Positions 49,847 through 59,554 of a stretch of 64,000 nt of DNA are shown piece after piece. The stretch's first letter is position 1; every line of letters starts with the position of its first letter. Made by a program: the position numbers and the translations under genes. The stretch comes from Chitinophagaceae bacterium (lineage in GTDB: Bacteria; Bacteroidota; Bacteroidia; Chitinophagales; Chitinophagaceae): NCBI GenBank assembly GCA_016722465.1, contig JADKJC010000013.1, forward strand, positions 124,001 to 188,000, read 5' to 3'. The notes beneath the pieces are model-generated. The model worked only from the letters and a program-made list of their open reading frames with translations. It ran no database searches and was not told the DNA's origin.

Positions 49847-51129
49847 ATGAAAACAATCACCCGAATATTACTCTTCATCTTACTTAGCTCCACTACACAA
49901 GCTCAGCGTATTTGTGGTTCGGATGATTATACCCGCCAGTTAATCGCCAATGACCCTTCTATTGGAGAATCGATCAACCAGGCTGAACAGCAGATATTAG
50001 CCACTTTAAAAAATAACAGGCAGAACCAACAAAGGGACACCAGCGCTAATGAACTCATCAATGTACCTGTAGTAATACATGTGATCTATAATACTCCTGC
50101 ACAAAATATCAGTGATGCACAGATCATGAGCCAACTGGAGGCATTGAATAAAGATTTTTCTAACCAGAATGAGGACAGGATCAATACACCATCCGTATTT
50201 AGTTCTTTGGCTGCCGATACAAGAATCCATTTTTGTCTTGCACAGGTTGACGCTGCTGGTAAAAAAACAAGCGGTATCATCAGGACTCAAACCAATATCA
50301 CGGCTTTTACTGCTGATGATGCCATGAAAAATAAATTAAGCGGTGGAGACAATGCATGGGACAGCAAGATGTACCTGAATATCTGGGTTTGTAACTTAGG
50401 TGCAAGAAGCCTTGGTTACGCAGCATTGCCCGGCGGACCTGCTGATAAAGATGGCGTGGTGATTGGTTTTGATGTATTTGGTACTGTTGGTAATGTACGT
50501 TCACCTTTTAATAAGGGTAGAACAGCAACACATGAAGTTGGGCACTGGCTGGGTTTAAAACACATGTGGGGTGATACCGATTGTGGTGATGATGCAGTGG
50601 ACGATACTCCAAGACAAAAAACATACAATTTTGGTTGCCCTTCTTTTCCGCATGTAACAGAATGTTCACAAACTGCCAACGGCGATATGTTTATGAACTT
50701 TATGGATTTCAGTGATGATGCCTGCATGAACATGTTCACCATCGGCCAGAAAAAAAGAATGAGGGCATTGTTTGCAAACGGTAATCTGCGCAATTCATTC
50801 CTTACTTCATTTGCCTGCGACAGTAACCTGGTGGAAGCTGGTCCTTTGCCTTCTGATACAACAACAACAGCTCCGGTTATTGTTAAAAAGATGCTTTCAG
50901 AATTTATCCTAATCCAGTTCAGTCAGTGGTAACAATCGAATACAAACCTGCTGCTGATATGCTGGTTAAATCATTCAGCATCTACACTGTAATGGGTATA
51001 AAAATATTTACAGGTGAGTTGAGCAAAGCAACCAATACTTTCAACTTTTCTCAATTAACTTCCGGTATTTACATTGTTCGTATCGGTGAAGGAAACAATA
51101 CTTACACAACAAAAATATTCAAACAGTAA
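49847..51129 (+). CDS. Secreted M43 (pappalysin-like) metalloprotease with T9SS domain, apparently frameshifted
   Basis: Frames 49847-50932 and 50926-51129 join into a 427-aa protein with one T added in the run at 50903-50905, giving SEFYPNPVQSVVTIEYKP. A signal peptide is at the start (RILLFILLSSTTQAQ). The extended zinc site is THEVGHWLGLKHMWGD, and NFMDFSDDACMNMFTIGQ includes the Met-turn. The last 75 residues are a type A sorting domain (GIYIVRIGEGNNTYTTKIFK). The enzyme should be surface-exposed or secreted by T9SS. The break separates the sorting domain from the protease, so it matters for export. Confidence 0.88.
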
Positions 51130-51304
51130 AAATATTACTGCTTATAAAACTTCGTCAGCGGTAACAAGCCCTGGCGGAGTTTTTTGCTTGTATGATACCT
51201 GCTGATGTGCAATAGTAAATTGTTAAAGTATCAACAGATTAAAACAAAAGGGGGCTGTGCAATACGAAGGCACTATTTTTGTCATTCAAACGAAAAAATA
51301 CTCC

Positions 51305-52072
51305 ATGAAGAAAATTTTCCTTTTTGCAATTATTTCAGGTGCCCTCTGCAACAGCTTATATGCACAGGGACTGGGTGGTTTATTGAATAAAGTGACCAGG
51401 AAAGATTCAACAGGTAAAAGCGATATTCAAAAAGTAGTTGGCAATATTCCCGGCAGTAATAAAAGCGGTGACCTCAGCAATGATGATATCATCAGCGGCT
51501 TAAAGGAAGCATTAAGGGTGGGTACTGACAGCAGCACTAAAAGACTCAGCAAATTGGATGGTTTTTTTGGTGATGCAGCCATCAGGATATTAATGCCGGA
51601 TGAAGCAAAAAAAGTAGAAAGTTCTTTACGTAGTATGGGCATGGGCAGCCTGGTGGATAAAGCCATACTTTCTATGAACAGGGCTGCAGAAGATGCTGCC
51701 AGTGGTGTTGGAAATATTTTCTGGAACTCCATTAAACAAATGTCGGTGACGGACGGGTTGCAGATTTTAAGGGGCGGCGATTTTGCGGCTACTGATTATT
51801 TAAAGAAAACTACCACTGCGGAACTCACTGAAAAATTCAGGCCGGTTATTGAAGCCTCATTGACAAAAGTGGATGCAACGAAATACTGGAAAGATGTATT
51901 TTCAAAATACAATATGTTTTCAGCAAAAAAAGTAAATACCGACCTTACAGCTTATGTAACAGAAAAAGCGCTGGCCGGTTTATTTTATAATATCAGCCTG
52001 GAAGAGCAGAAGATCCGTAAAGACCCGGCTGCCCAGGTGACAGACCTGTTGAAGAAAGTTTTTGGTAAATAA
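51305..52072 (+). CDS. DUF4197 family exported protein
   Basis: The ATG at 51305 (MKKIFLFAIISGALCNSLYAQG) gives a signal peptide and a 255-aa product. LSNDDIISGLKEALRVGTD and GFFGDAAIRILMPDEAKKVESSLRSMGMG, then YKNIFW-like VGNIFWNSIKQMSVTDGLQIL, match DUF4197. The family is envelope-located in many Gram-negatives and has no known role. The convergent M20 gene follows after 32 nt. Confidence 0.9.
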   Translation: MKKIFLFAIISGALCNSLYAQGLGGLLNKVTRKDSTGKSDIQKVVGNIPGSNKSGDLSNDDIISGLKEALRVGTDSSTKRLSKLDGFFGDAAIRILMPDEAKKVESSLRSMGMGSLVDKAILSMNRAAEDAASGVGNIFWNSIKQMSVTDGLQILRGGDFAATDYLKKTTTAELTEKFRPVIEASLTKVDATKYWKDVFSKYNMFSAKKVNTDLTAYVTEKALAGLFYNISLEEQKIRKDPAAQVTDLLKKVFGK

Positions 52073-52104
52073 CTATCCTCTGGATCTATTGAAAAAATCA
52101 CCAT

Positions 52105-53436
52105 TTAAGGGTTATCATTTTTTAAGATCTCCAGTAAAGCAGTTACACCAATTTCCGTCCCTAATGGAATGCCTGCCGGATCAACGAGGTAGTTGCCGCT
52201 GTGATGAAAAAAAGGCGCCTTTTTCCCTTCTTGTATTGCTTTTGCATAGTCTGCCGGATTGGCAACGCCAACCTTTATATAGTTATAAACAGTTTTATTA
52301 TTTCCAAATACCAAATGATGGAAATCTTCGGAGCCCATGGAAGAAGGGTTGTCGGTAATTATTTTACCCGGGGCAATTACTGCGGCAAGTGCAACATTGA
52401 TCCTGTTGGTCAAGGCAATATTATTGTCAAGCGGAAAAACATTGCTCTTGAAATTTATACCTGGATATTGTTCCCTGGAAAGCCCGTTGGCAACTGCAAT
52501 ACCTTCATTGATCCTTTTGATTCCATCAATTAACGTGTTTCTTGTTTTTTCAGTAAACCAGCGCAGGTTTAGTTTTACAATTGCTGACGATGGTATCACG
52601 TTGTTATCAACACCGGCATGGATAGCTCCAACGGTTAATACTGCCACATCCTGTGCTGCAATATTCCTGCTGATGATGGTTTGATACTGCATCACTGCAT
52701 TACAGGCCATTACAATGGGGTCTTTGGTGTTTTCCGGGCCGGAGCCATGGCCGCCAATACCATAAAATGTTACATCCAGCTGGTCACTGCCGGCAAAGCG
52801 TATCCCTGTTCCGTTATCAATCGTACCTACCGGGATATTCCAGGTATGCATACCAAACAGATAATCCGGCACTGGTACACCTTTATTATACATGCTGTCA
52901 TTTACCATTGCTTTTGCGCCCGTCATTACTTCTTCTGCCGGCTGTCCCAACAATACCAATGTGCCTTTCCATTCATTCTTTAATTCCACCATCATTTTCG
53001 CAATGCCCAATAGCCAGGTTACATGTGCATCATGTCCACAGGCATGCATCACAGCCGTTTCTGTGCCATCTTCTTTCTTCATCGTTTTGGTACTGGCATA
53101 AGGCAGGCCGGTAATTTCTTTTACAGAATTACAGTCCATATCTGCACGGTACATTACAATGGGGCCTTCACCGTTTTTTAAAATTCCAACCACACCTGTT
53201 TTACCAATACCCGTGAGTGTCTGGTATCCCAGTGCTCTTAATTCTTTTGCTATAATGCCGGAAGTACGTACTTCCATAAAGCCCAGCTCAGGATTTTGGT
53301 GAATGTCTTTGAATATTTGCACCAGGCGTGCCGAATCTGCGTAAGCCATTTGATGTACCTCTTTGCTGGTTTGTGCATGCACTGTTGCCGTTGTTAATGT
53401 GATGGCTGCCAGAAATAAGCCTAATTTATTTTTCAT
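52105..53436 (-). CDS. Exported M20 family amidohydrolase (hippurate / N-acyl-amino-acid hydrolase type)
   Basis: The 443-aa protein has a signal peptide (MKNKLGLFLAAITLTTATVHAQ) and M20D motifs: VMYRADMDCN, MHACGHDAHVTWLLG, LLGQPAEEVMTGAKAMV, GIGGHGSGPENTKDP and NPSSMGSEDFHHLV. This group removes acyl or indolyl groups from amino acids using two metal ions. The signal peptide places it in the periplasm, unlike the M20 enzyme at 9953. The gene stands 16 nt from the membrane acyltransferase-like gene, so both may be cotranscribed. Confidence 0.92.
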   Translation of the reverse strand: MKNKLGLFLAAITLTTATVHAQTSKEVHQMAYADSARLVQIFKDIHQNPELGFMEVRTSGIIAKELRALGYQTLTGIGKTGVVGILKNGEGPIVMYRADMDCNSVKEITGLPYASTKTMKKEDGTETAVMHACGHDAHVTWLLGIAKMMVELKNEWKGTLVLLGQPAEEVMTGAKAMVNDSMYNKGVPVPDYLFGMHTWNIPVGTIDNGTGIRFAGSDQLDVTFYGIGGHGSGPENTKDPIVMACNAVMQYQTIISRNIAAQDVAVLTVGAIHAGVDNNVIPSSAIVKLNLRWFTEKTRNTLIDGIKRINEGIAVANGLSREQYPGINFKSNVFPLDNNIALTNRINVALAAVIAPGKIITDNPSSMGSEDFHHLVFGNNKTVYNYIKVGVANPADYAKAIQEGKKAPFFHHSGNYLVDPAGIPLGTEIGVTALLEILKNDNP

Positions 53437-53452
53437 TTGTTGAATTTAATTT

Positions 53453-54648
53453 TTATAAATAACTCAGCCACCATTTTTCTTTGTGACTAGTTTTGTATTG
53501 ATCGTACCATTTGCATAATGGGTATAGCAGTACAACCACCAATATCCAAACCAGGTAAGTTGCTCCCAACGAAAAGCCGTAACCAATTAGCCAGGGACTG
53601 TCTTTGGCATTCATGTTGGTTACAAGGATCATGTCAGTCCAGGGCCTGCCGCTTAATGCTACCGCTCCAATGGCAAGCAGGTGGATTAGAAATAAATGCA
53701 GGATATAAAAGAAAAGTGGTACCCTGCCAATACGGATAAGGATATTTTCCGGGCGGTTCAATGGTTTTTCCAGCAACATCAGCATAATAAGCGCTGGCCC
53801 AAGTGTCATCAAAGTATAAAGTAAAGATGGTGGGTACTTGGTAACATTTAAGAATGAGCAGATGGTCAGGATAGTGGACTGTTGCACTTCCCATGGTTTC
53901 ATATCGCCATAACTGTTGATACCCCTTATCAGTATGAAAAGGGCAATGGCAACGCCACCAATAATCAGCAAATATTTTTTCCGCTGGGCTGCATCTATAC
54001 TTTTTTTGTAAAGGCTCCCAAAACTATAGCCCAGCATCATGATGCTTAGCCATGGAATGATGGGGTAACCGGTAGAAATAATGTGACTGCCAATGGAGAA
54101 CCGCTTACGTTCATGCAGAAGCCCCCACAACATACCGTTCCAGTTGTTGCCGGTTGCATGTATGTTGTCTAATAAATTATGTGCAAACAGCATGATTAGC
54201 CCCGCTATTAAAATTATTTTAGGCGGCAGGTAAACCAGTATTGCCATCATCACCATCGCCAGCCCCAGCACCCAGATTACCTGAAGCCGGAAAAAAATAA
54301 AGGCAGGGTTAAAATTCCAGGCAAAATTTACAATAGTCAGTTCAAGCAGCATCAGCCAAAGTCCCCGTTTGAATAAAAATGCGGAGAGTTCTTTTTAGTT
54401 TTTCTTCCCCCAACCAAAAAAGCAGCAGTGCCGGCGAGGAAAACAAAGACGGGCGCACAAAAATGAGTAATCCATCTTGTAAAGAATACAGGTGCATTAG
54501 TGTGGGTCATGTCTGTAGCGTCATACAAATAATTGCCTGCATGAAAATAATCCCTTACATGATCCAGCGCCATGATGGCCATAACAATGCCACGGAGCAA
54601 ATCGATGGACTCAATGCGTTTTTGACGAAGGATTGTTGTTTGCTGCAT
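53453..54648 (-). CDS. Membrane acyltransferase-like protein (HGSNAT/DUF1624 family), apparently frameshifted
   Basis: Frames 54648-54352 and 54352-53453 join into a 398-aa protein if one A is restored in the run on the minus strand at 54392-54396 (KTKKELSAFLFKRG). The N-terminus has RIESIDLLRGIVMAIMALDHVRDY, the signature of the heparan-alpha-glucosaminide acetyltransferase catalytic domain family with its conserved His. About ten hydrophobic helices follow. It probably modifies an envelope carbohydrate, but no substrate is known. The frame break lies in the second helix region and looks like a consensus error. Confidence 0.85.
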
Positions 54649-55021
54649 AGCACAGTTGATTAGTTTTTACGTGGGAATGCTCCTATGGTGATAATTAAGT
54701 TTAGTAGGTATGTAAAGTAGACAGTACCGGCAGGATAAATGGAAATCATAAGAAGCAGATAGTTCCTGAAGATAATGAACTATGGTGAGATATTTATCAT
54801 TGACCTCCATTCTCAAATTGGGTCCCTGTTTATTTAACATGGGTACACCTGTTGGTTGAACTGAATTGAATGAATGTTTTAGAATGCTTGCAGCGATTGG
54901 ATATATAGCTGGCAGTAGATAATAGTGTGAATGCTGTAATATATTTTATTAATTATGCAATACCCGGCTGCAATATCTATTTTAGATTTGAAAGGTAAAA
55001 AATATTATTAATTGAGCAGCT
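54649..55021. other. Intergenic region, nothing recognised
   Basis: About 373 AT-rich bp between two divergent genes (the membrane acyltransferase-like protein and an orphan receiver). I found no clear promoter match, repeat or small gene. Confidence 0.4.
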
Positions 55022-55410
55022 ATGAATACAATTTTGTTTATTGAAAAAACTCAATTATCCTGGATAATTTAGCTGAAGGCTTTGGACTCGAAGGATATAA
55101 AGTGCTTGCTGCCAACAATGGAAATAACGGTGTTGAACTTGCAAGGTCATTTATACCAGATCTGATTGTGTCTGAAATAATGATTGATGAGATGAATGGG
55201 TACGAAGTGTTGCGTTTGTTATTGCTTACACCTGCAACTGCTGAAATACCATTTATCTTTTGTACTACAAAGTCTGAAAAAGCAGACAGGCTGTTCGCTT
55301 TGAAACTGGGTGCTGATGATTATGTTATAAAACCTTTCGAGTTTGAATCTTTTTTTTTAATGGTAAAAATGTGGATCGCATCAGGCACCCAGCGATGCAT
55401 CAGGAATTGA
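55022..55410 (+). CDS. Stand-alone response-regulator receiver protein, apparently frameshifted
   Basis: From the ATG at 55022 (MNTILFIEK) the frame breaks in an A6 run at 55044-55049. Adding one A gives a 129-aa receiver domain (KNSIILDNLAEGFGLEGYKVLAANNG). The phosphoacceptor site is in PDLIVSEIMIDEMNGYEVL, where Glu replaces the Asp usually found next to it. The conserved Thr and Lys are in FIFCTTKSEK and DDYVIKPFEF. Whether Asp within PDLIVSEIM is still the acceptor is unclear, because the usual D-x-M pattern reads E-I-M. No output domain follows. No sensor kinase is nearby. Confidence 0.75.
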
Positions 55411-55462
55411 AAATGAAAGGCTGTATACATGAATGCATGCGACAATGACAGCGTCCCAAACA

Positions 55463-55496
55463 AAAAAAGGTTACAGCCTGTACTATAACCTTTTTT
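55463..55496. terminator. Bidirectional terminator between the receiver gene and lpd
   Basis: AAAAAAGGTTA and TAACCTTTTTT form an 11-bp stem around 12 nt. It lies 53 nt after the receiver gene on the plus strand and 21 nt after the lpd stop on the minus strand. Confidence 0.8.
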
Positions 55497-55516
55497 AATT
55501 TTATTTTTTATTTGAA

Positions 55517-56905
55517 TTAAATATCTATCGCTTCGCCATAAGCTACAGCAGTTGCTTCTTTCAACCCTTCACTCATGGTTGGGTGGGGGTGTACTGCATT
55601 TAATATTTCATGTGCCGTGGTTTCTAATTTACGGGCCACTACTGCTTCCGCAATCATTTCAGTAACATTCATGCCAATCATGTGGCAGCCAAGGAACTCA
55701 CCATATTTGGCATCGTAGATTACTTTTACAAAACCTTCAGTAGCACCGGCAGCACTTGCCTTGCCGCTGGCCATGAATGGGAATTTGCCCACTTTAATTT
55801 CATAACCGGCATCTTTAGCCGCTTTTTCTGTGTAACCCACAGAAGCTATTTCCGGTGTGCAGTAAGTACAACCCGGGATATTGTTATAATCCATTGCTTC
55901 AGGATGGTGGCCGCTTAAATGCTCTGCGGCATTGATGCCTTCTTTGGCAGCAACATGCGCCAGCGCCTGCCCCGGTGTGCAATCTCCAATGGCGTAAATG
56001 CCGGGTACACTGGTTTGCTGGTAAGCATCTACAATAATTTTTCCTTTATCTGTTTTAATACCCAGTGCTTCCAGGCCAATGTTTTCAATGTTGGCAACTA
56101 CACCTACGGCACTTAATAGGATATCTGCTTCCAGCACCACTTCGCCGGTTGCTGTTTTTACTGTTGCTTTTACACCTTCGCCGGCAGTATCCACACTCAG
56201 CACTTCGCTGCTGGTCATAATGGTCATGCCTTGTTTTTTGTATTGCTTTTCCAGTTCTTTGCTGATGTCTTCATCTTCTACCGGAACAATCCTTGGCATA
56301 AATTCAACGATGGTTACTTTGCAGCCCATGCTGTTGTAGAAATAAGCAAACTCACTGCCGATGGCACCACTGCCGCAAATGATCATGCTCCTGGGTTGTG
56401 TTGGCAAAACCATCGCTTCACGGTAACCAATTATTTTCTTGCCGTCAATGGGCATGCTGGGTAATTGCCTTGCACGGCCACCTGTTGCAATTACAATATT
56501 TTTTGCTTCATGAATTTGTTTGGCACCGTCTGCTGCTGTTACTTCCAGTTTACCCGGGGCAACCAATTTGCCTGTACCCATGATTACATCGATCTTGTTC
56601 TTCTTCATCAAAAACTGAACACCCTTGCTCATTTTATCAGCTACACCACGGCTGCGTTTAATTATACCATCGAAGTTGTGTGTAGGGTTGGCTATGTTAA
56701 TGCCATAATCAGCAGCATGTTTTGCATATTCATACACCTGGGCACTTTTAAGCAATGCCTTGGTAGGAATACAGCCCCAGTTGAGGCATACACCACCCAG
56801 GCTTTCTTTTTCTACAATTGCCACTTTTTTACCTAACTGGCTTGCCCTGATAGCAGCAGGATAACCGCCCGGGCCACTGCCTAAAACTATTACATCGTAT
56901 GCCAT
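55517..56905 (-). CDS. lpd: Dihydrolipoyl dehydrogenase
   Basis: The 462-aa flavoprotein has the FAD motif VLGSGPGGYPAAIRA, redox-active GGVCLNWGCIPTKALL, a second Rossmann motif ICGSGAIGSEFAYF and the C-terminal His-Glu pair in HPHPTMSE. It reoxidises dihydrolipoyl groups in the pyruvate and 2-oxoglutarate dehydrogenase complexes and the glycine cleavage system. No E1 or E2 gene is in the window. A clear promoter is at 56953-56983. Confidence 0.96.
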   Translation of the reverse strand: MAYDVIVLGSGPGGYPAAIRASQLGKKVAIVEKESLGGVCLNWGCIPTKALLKSAQVYEYAKHAADYGINIANPTHNFDGIIKRSRGVADKMSKGVQFLMKKNKIDVIMGTGKLVAPGKLEVTAADGAKQIHEAKNIVIATGGRARQLPSMPIDGKKIIGYREAMVLPTQPRSMIICGSGAIGSEFAYFYNSMGCKVTIVEFMPRIVPVEDEDISKELEKQYKKQGMTIMTSSEVLSVDTAGEGVKATVKTATGEVVLEADILLSAVGVVANIENIGLEALGIKTDKGKIIVDAYQQTSVPGIYAIGDCTPGQALAHVAAKEGINAAEHLSGHHPEAMDYNNIPGCTYCTPEIASVGYTEKAAKDAGYEIKVGKFPFMASGKASAAGATEGFVKVIYDAKYGEFLGCHMIGMNVTEMIAEAVVARKLETTAHEILNAVHPHPTMSEGLKEATAVAYGEAIDI

Positions 56906-56952
56906 AATTTATTTTAGATTTAAGATTGTTGATTGAATATTTTAATCGATTG

Positions 56953-56983
56953 CGAAGGTAGTTTAAACAGGGTAAAAAGCAAA
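56953..56983 (-). promoter_or_regulatory. Bacteroidota-type promoter of lpd
   Basis: On the minus strand TTTG (56983-56980) is followed after exactly 19 bp by TACCTTCG (56960-56953). This matches TTTG-N19-TAnnTTNG. The ATG is 48 nt further on. Confidence 0.75.
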
Positions 56984-56994
56984 ACAACCCGTTA

Positions 56995-57952
56995 TTATCC
57001 TTTTAAGGCAGTTGCTTCTTCCGTCTTACGCTGGTCGGCAATGGATTTGAGGGATTTGATACTTACATTTAATTCAAAGCCGATGATGAGTACAAGAGAA
57101 TTGATATAGATCAGCGCCATCAGTACAATGATGGTCCCGATAGAACCATAGAGTGCATTGTACTTGCCATAGTTGTTTACAAAATACGAAAAGCCAAGTG
57201 ATGCCATCAGGCTGAGGAAAGTAGCCAGCAGGGTACCGGGAGAAGTGATCTTCCATTTTTTTGTACAGCCGGCGCATATTTATAAATAAAGGCAATGGAG
57301 TAAAATACAAGGGTTATGATAAAGATCCATCTCACATAAAAAATGATCTCACGGATAACAGCGCTCTGTACGCCCAGCCATTTAAGTACCGCTCCTGTGT
57401 GATGAGTAAGATTAGACAGCCCAGTACCAGCATAAATAAGAGGGCTGTTAAGCGGATGGCTATCCAGCGGTCATGCAGCCCTTTTCGTTTTGAAAAGCCT
57501 ATATAATTTTTGTTGAAAGAGCGCATGAGCCCCATCATGGCGTTGGAGGCAAAGTATAGTGCCAGTATCAAACTGAATGACAGCAGGCCAATCTTTGAAT
57601 TGTCGATAAAGGAATCAATGAATTTTATCAGGTTCTCATTGTGTACTTTGGCAGGGATGATATCTGTTATCAATGCATGCAGCTCTCTTTTCATAACCGA
57701 TTTCTTTATCAGTGGCAGGCTGGGTATGAGTGTAAACAAAAAAAGAAATGCAGGAGGTATAGCCATAATGAAGTTGTATGCCACCGCCGATGCCCTTTCT
57801 GTAAGCCCCACTGTTTTTACCTGTTTTAAAAAGAACATGGCCACATCATAAAATGGTACCCCTTCAAAACCTGGCAGGTAAAGCTTTTTACTTTTTCTGA
57901 TTAAAAAAGCAATGGGTGGAAGTGTTACTATGATGCGTTCTATTTTGGTCAA
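56995..57952 (-). CDS. YihY/BrkB-family membrane protein, apparently frameshifted twice
   Basis: Frames 57952-57332 and 57207-56995, plus a short middle frame (VLKWLGVQSAVIREIIFYV...IYKYAP), join into a 319-aa protein if one base is added near 57391-57400 and one in the 7-nt run at 57256-57262 (AVQKKWKITSPGTLLATFL). About six hydrophobic helices are present, with LTERASAVAYNFIMAIPPAFLFL and GSIGTIIVLMALIYINSLVLIIGFELN, typical of YihY. The family is inner-membrane and its transport role is unproved. Two lesions 140 bp apart are likely sequence errors. Confidence 0.85.
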
Positions 57953-58007
57953 GGGGTATTAAATTGTTGAATCACTAAATTGTTTTATTGCTAAGGCTCT
58001 ATCATAA

Positions 58008-58056
58008 CTCACAACTCATAACTCACAACTCATAATTCATAACTCATAATTCATAA
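58008..58056. repeat. Short tandem repeat between mltG and the YihY gene
   Basis: Units close to CATAACTCA and CATAATTCA repeat about seven times with small changes just past the mltG stop codon. No coding role is seen. Confidence 0.7.
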
Positions 58057-58062
58057 CTCATA

Positions 58063-59106
58063 CTACTGCTCCCTTCCTTCTGCCCTTCTTCTCATAATAG
58101 TATCCAGCGCATCCTGGTAAGCTTTTGCATACCGAAGGTGTTCTTCATAATTGGAAGCAAAGTTGGAATACCCATCCAATTCCGGTTTGGCAACAAAGTA
58201 CAGATAATTTGTTGCAGGAGCATTTAATACTGCATCTATTGTTCTTTCTGTTGCTGTGCAAATGGGGCCTGGTGGCAGCCCTTTGTTGATATAAGTATTA
58301 TAAGGAGACTGCACCGTTAAATGCTTTTGATATATGCGCCTCAGGTCAAAATCCTTTAATGCAAATTTTATGGTAGGGTCTGCACCCAGTTTCATTCCAA
58401 TTGCCAGCCGGTTTAAATATACACTGGCTATTTTTCCCATATCTCCTTCTTTGGCCGTTTCTTCCTCTACAATACTTGCTATGGTGTACACCTGTTCAGG
58501 TGTTAACCCAAGTGCGGCTGCTTTTTTCTTTCGTTCACTGGTCCAGAATTTTTCTTTTTCCTTGTACAATTCCTGAAAAATATCGTGGAAAGAGGCATTC
58601 CATAAAATACTATAGCTATTGGGTGTGATGGCTGTCATCACTGTGTTGGTATCCAAATGGTAGGCAGACAGTGAATCATTATTGTTCAAAAACCCTTTGA
58701 TGATCTTCGATTCACATTCGAAATTAGAGGCAATTTTTTTGATCAGGTCATCCCTTGTCCTGAGTTTTGTGATGACTAAACTCACCGGGGTTTGATTGCC
58801 CGATTGCAGGAGTTTGATGATGCTGTAAATACTTGCCCCTTTTTCAATTACATACCGGCCAGGTTTTACATTTTTATGGTAATTGTGGAATCTTGCCACC
58901 CTGTTAAAGCTGCGGTTATTTTTTACAAATCCGCCCAGTTGCAGCAGGTTCTCTACCCTTGAATAACTGCTGCCGGTTTTGATGTACAGTATTTTTTTGT
59001 CTTCTTCAAAACTGGTGTTACTGCCGAATATCCGCCAGGCCAGCAGGCATACTATCAGCATTAAGGCTATTAAGCAAATCCGGATGATTTTTTTACGTGA
59101 AAGCAT
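58063..59106 (-). CDS. mltG: Endolytic murein transglycosylase
   Basis: The 347-aa protein has one N-terminal transmembrane helix (KIIRICLIALMLIVCLLAW), a LysM-like domain and the YceG catalytic region with the active Glu in IASIVEEETAKEGDM, then VYLNRLAIGMKLGADPTIKF and SPYNTYINKGLPPGPIC. It cuts nascent glycan strands and ends peptidoglycan growth. It is the last gene of a minus-strand block with secG upstream. A terminator lies between secG and this gene. Confidence 0.95.
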   Translation of the reverse strand: MLSRKKIIRICLIALMLIVCLLAWRIFGSNTSFEEDKKILYIKTGSSYSRVENLLQLGGFVKNNRSFNRVARFHNYHKNVKPGRYVIEKGASIYSIIKLLQSGNQTPVSLVITKLRTRDDLIKKIASNFECESKIIKGFLNNNDSLSAYHLDTNTVMTAITPNSYSILWNASFHDIFQELYKEKEKFWTSERKKKAAALGLTPEQVYTIASIVEEETAKEGDMGKIASVYLNRLAIGMKLGADPTIKFALKDFDLRRIYQKHLTVQSPYNTYINKGLPPGPICTATERTIDAVLNAPATNYLYFVAKPELDGYSNFASNYEEHLRYAKAYQDALDTIMRRRAEGREQ

Positions 59107-59147
59107 AGTTGTTTTTTCTGCTGAATATTTGCTAAAAGTAAAATAAA

Positions 59148-59174
59148 AAACCCCGGCAATAATAGACGGGGTTT
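59148..59174 (-). terminator. Terminator after secG
   Basis: AAACCCCG pairs with CGGGGTTT, and on the minus strand the stem is followed by TTTTTTATTTT. It ends 23 nt past the secG stop, so mltG probably has its own promoter. Confidence 0.75.
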
Positions 59175-59196
59175 ATAATATTTTAAGAAAAATTAC

Positions 59197-59553
59197 TTAC
59201 GGTTTCTTACCAGTATCTGTTGATGGAGTTGGGGCACCTGGCAAAGTTGCCGGTGGTGTAGCCTGTTTTGAAGGTACTGATGAGGGTGCTTTATCAATCA
59301 ACTCTGTGTTTTTCGAGGATACTCCGGCATTTCTTGGAATAAAAGCAGGAGAAAGCAGGCATAATATACCTACCACTGCGGCAAATATCCAGGTGCCTTT
59401 TTCCAGTACATCGGTAGTTTGTTTTACACCCATCAGCTGGTTGCCTACGCCGCCAAATGTGCCCGATAAACCGCCGCCTTTGGGGTTTTGTACCAATACG
59501 ATCATTCCCAATATCACTGAAACTAGAATAATTAAAATTGCAAATAACAACAT
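59197..59553 (-). CDS. secG: Preprotein translocase subunit SecG
   Basis: The 118-aa protein has two hydrophobic helices (FAILIILVSVILGMIVLVQN and TWIFAAVVGILCLLSP) joined by the conserved loop PKGGGLSGTFGG, which marks SecG. The C-terminal tail is Pro/Thr-rich, common in Bacteroidota. It aids SecYEG-dependent export. It follows the TPR gene by 1 nt. Confidence 0.93.
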   Translation of the reverse strand: MLLFAILIILVSVILGMIVLVQNPKGGGLSGTFGGVGNQLMGVKQTTDVLEKGTWIFAAVVGILCLLSPAFIPRNAGVSSKNTELIDKAPSSVPSKQATPPATLPGAPTPSTDTGKKP

Positions 59554-59554
59554 A

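Noticed and set aside
58000..58060. Tandem repeat as a CRISPR array
   Set aside because: Units are about 9 bp without spacers, and no cas gene is present.
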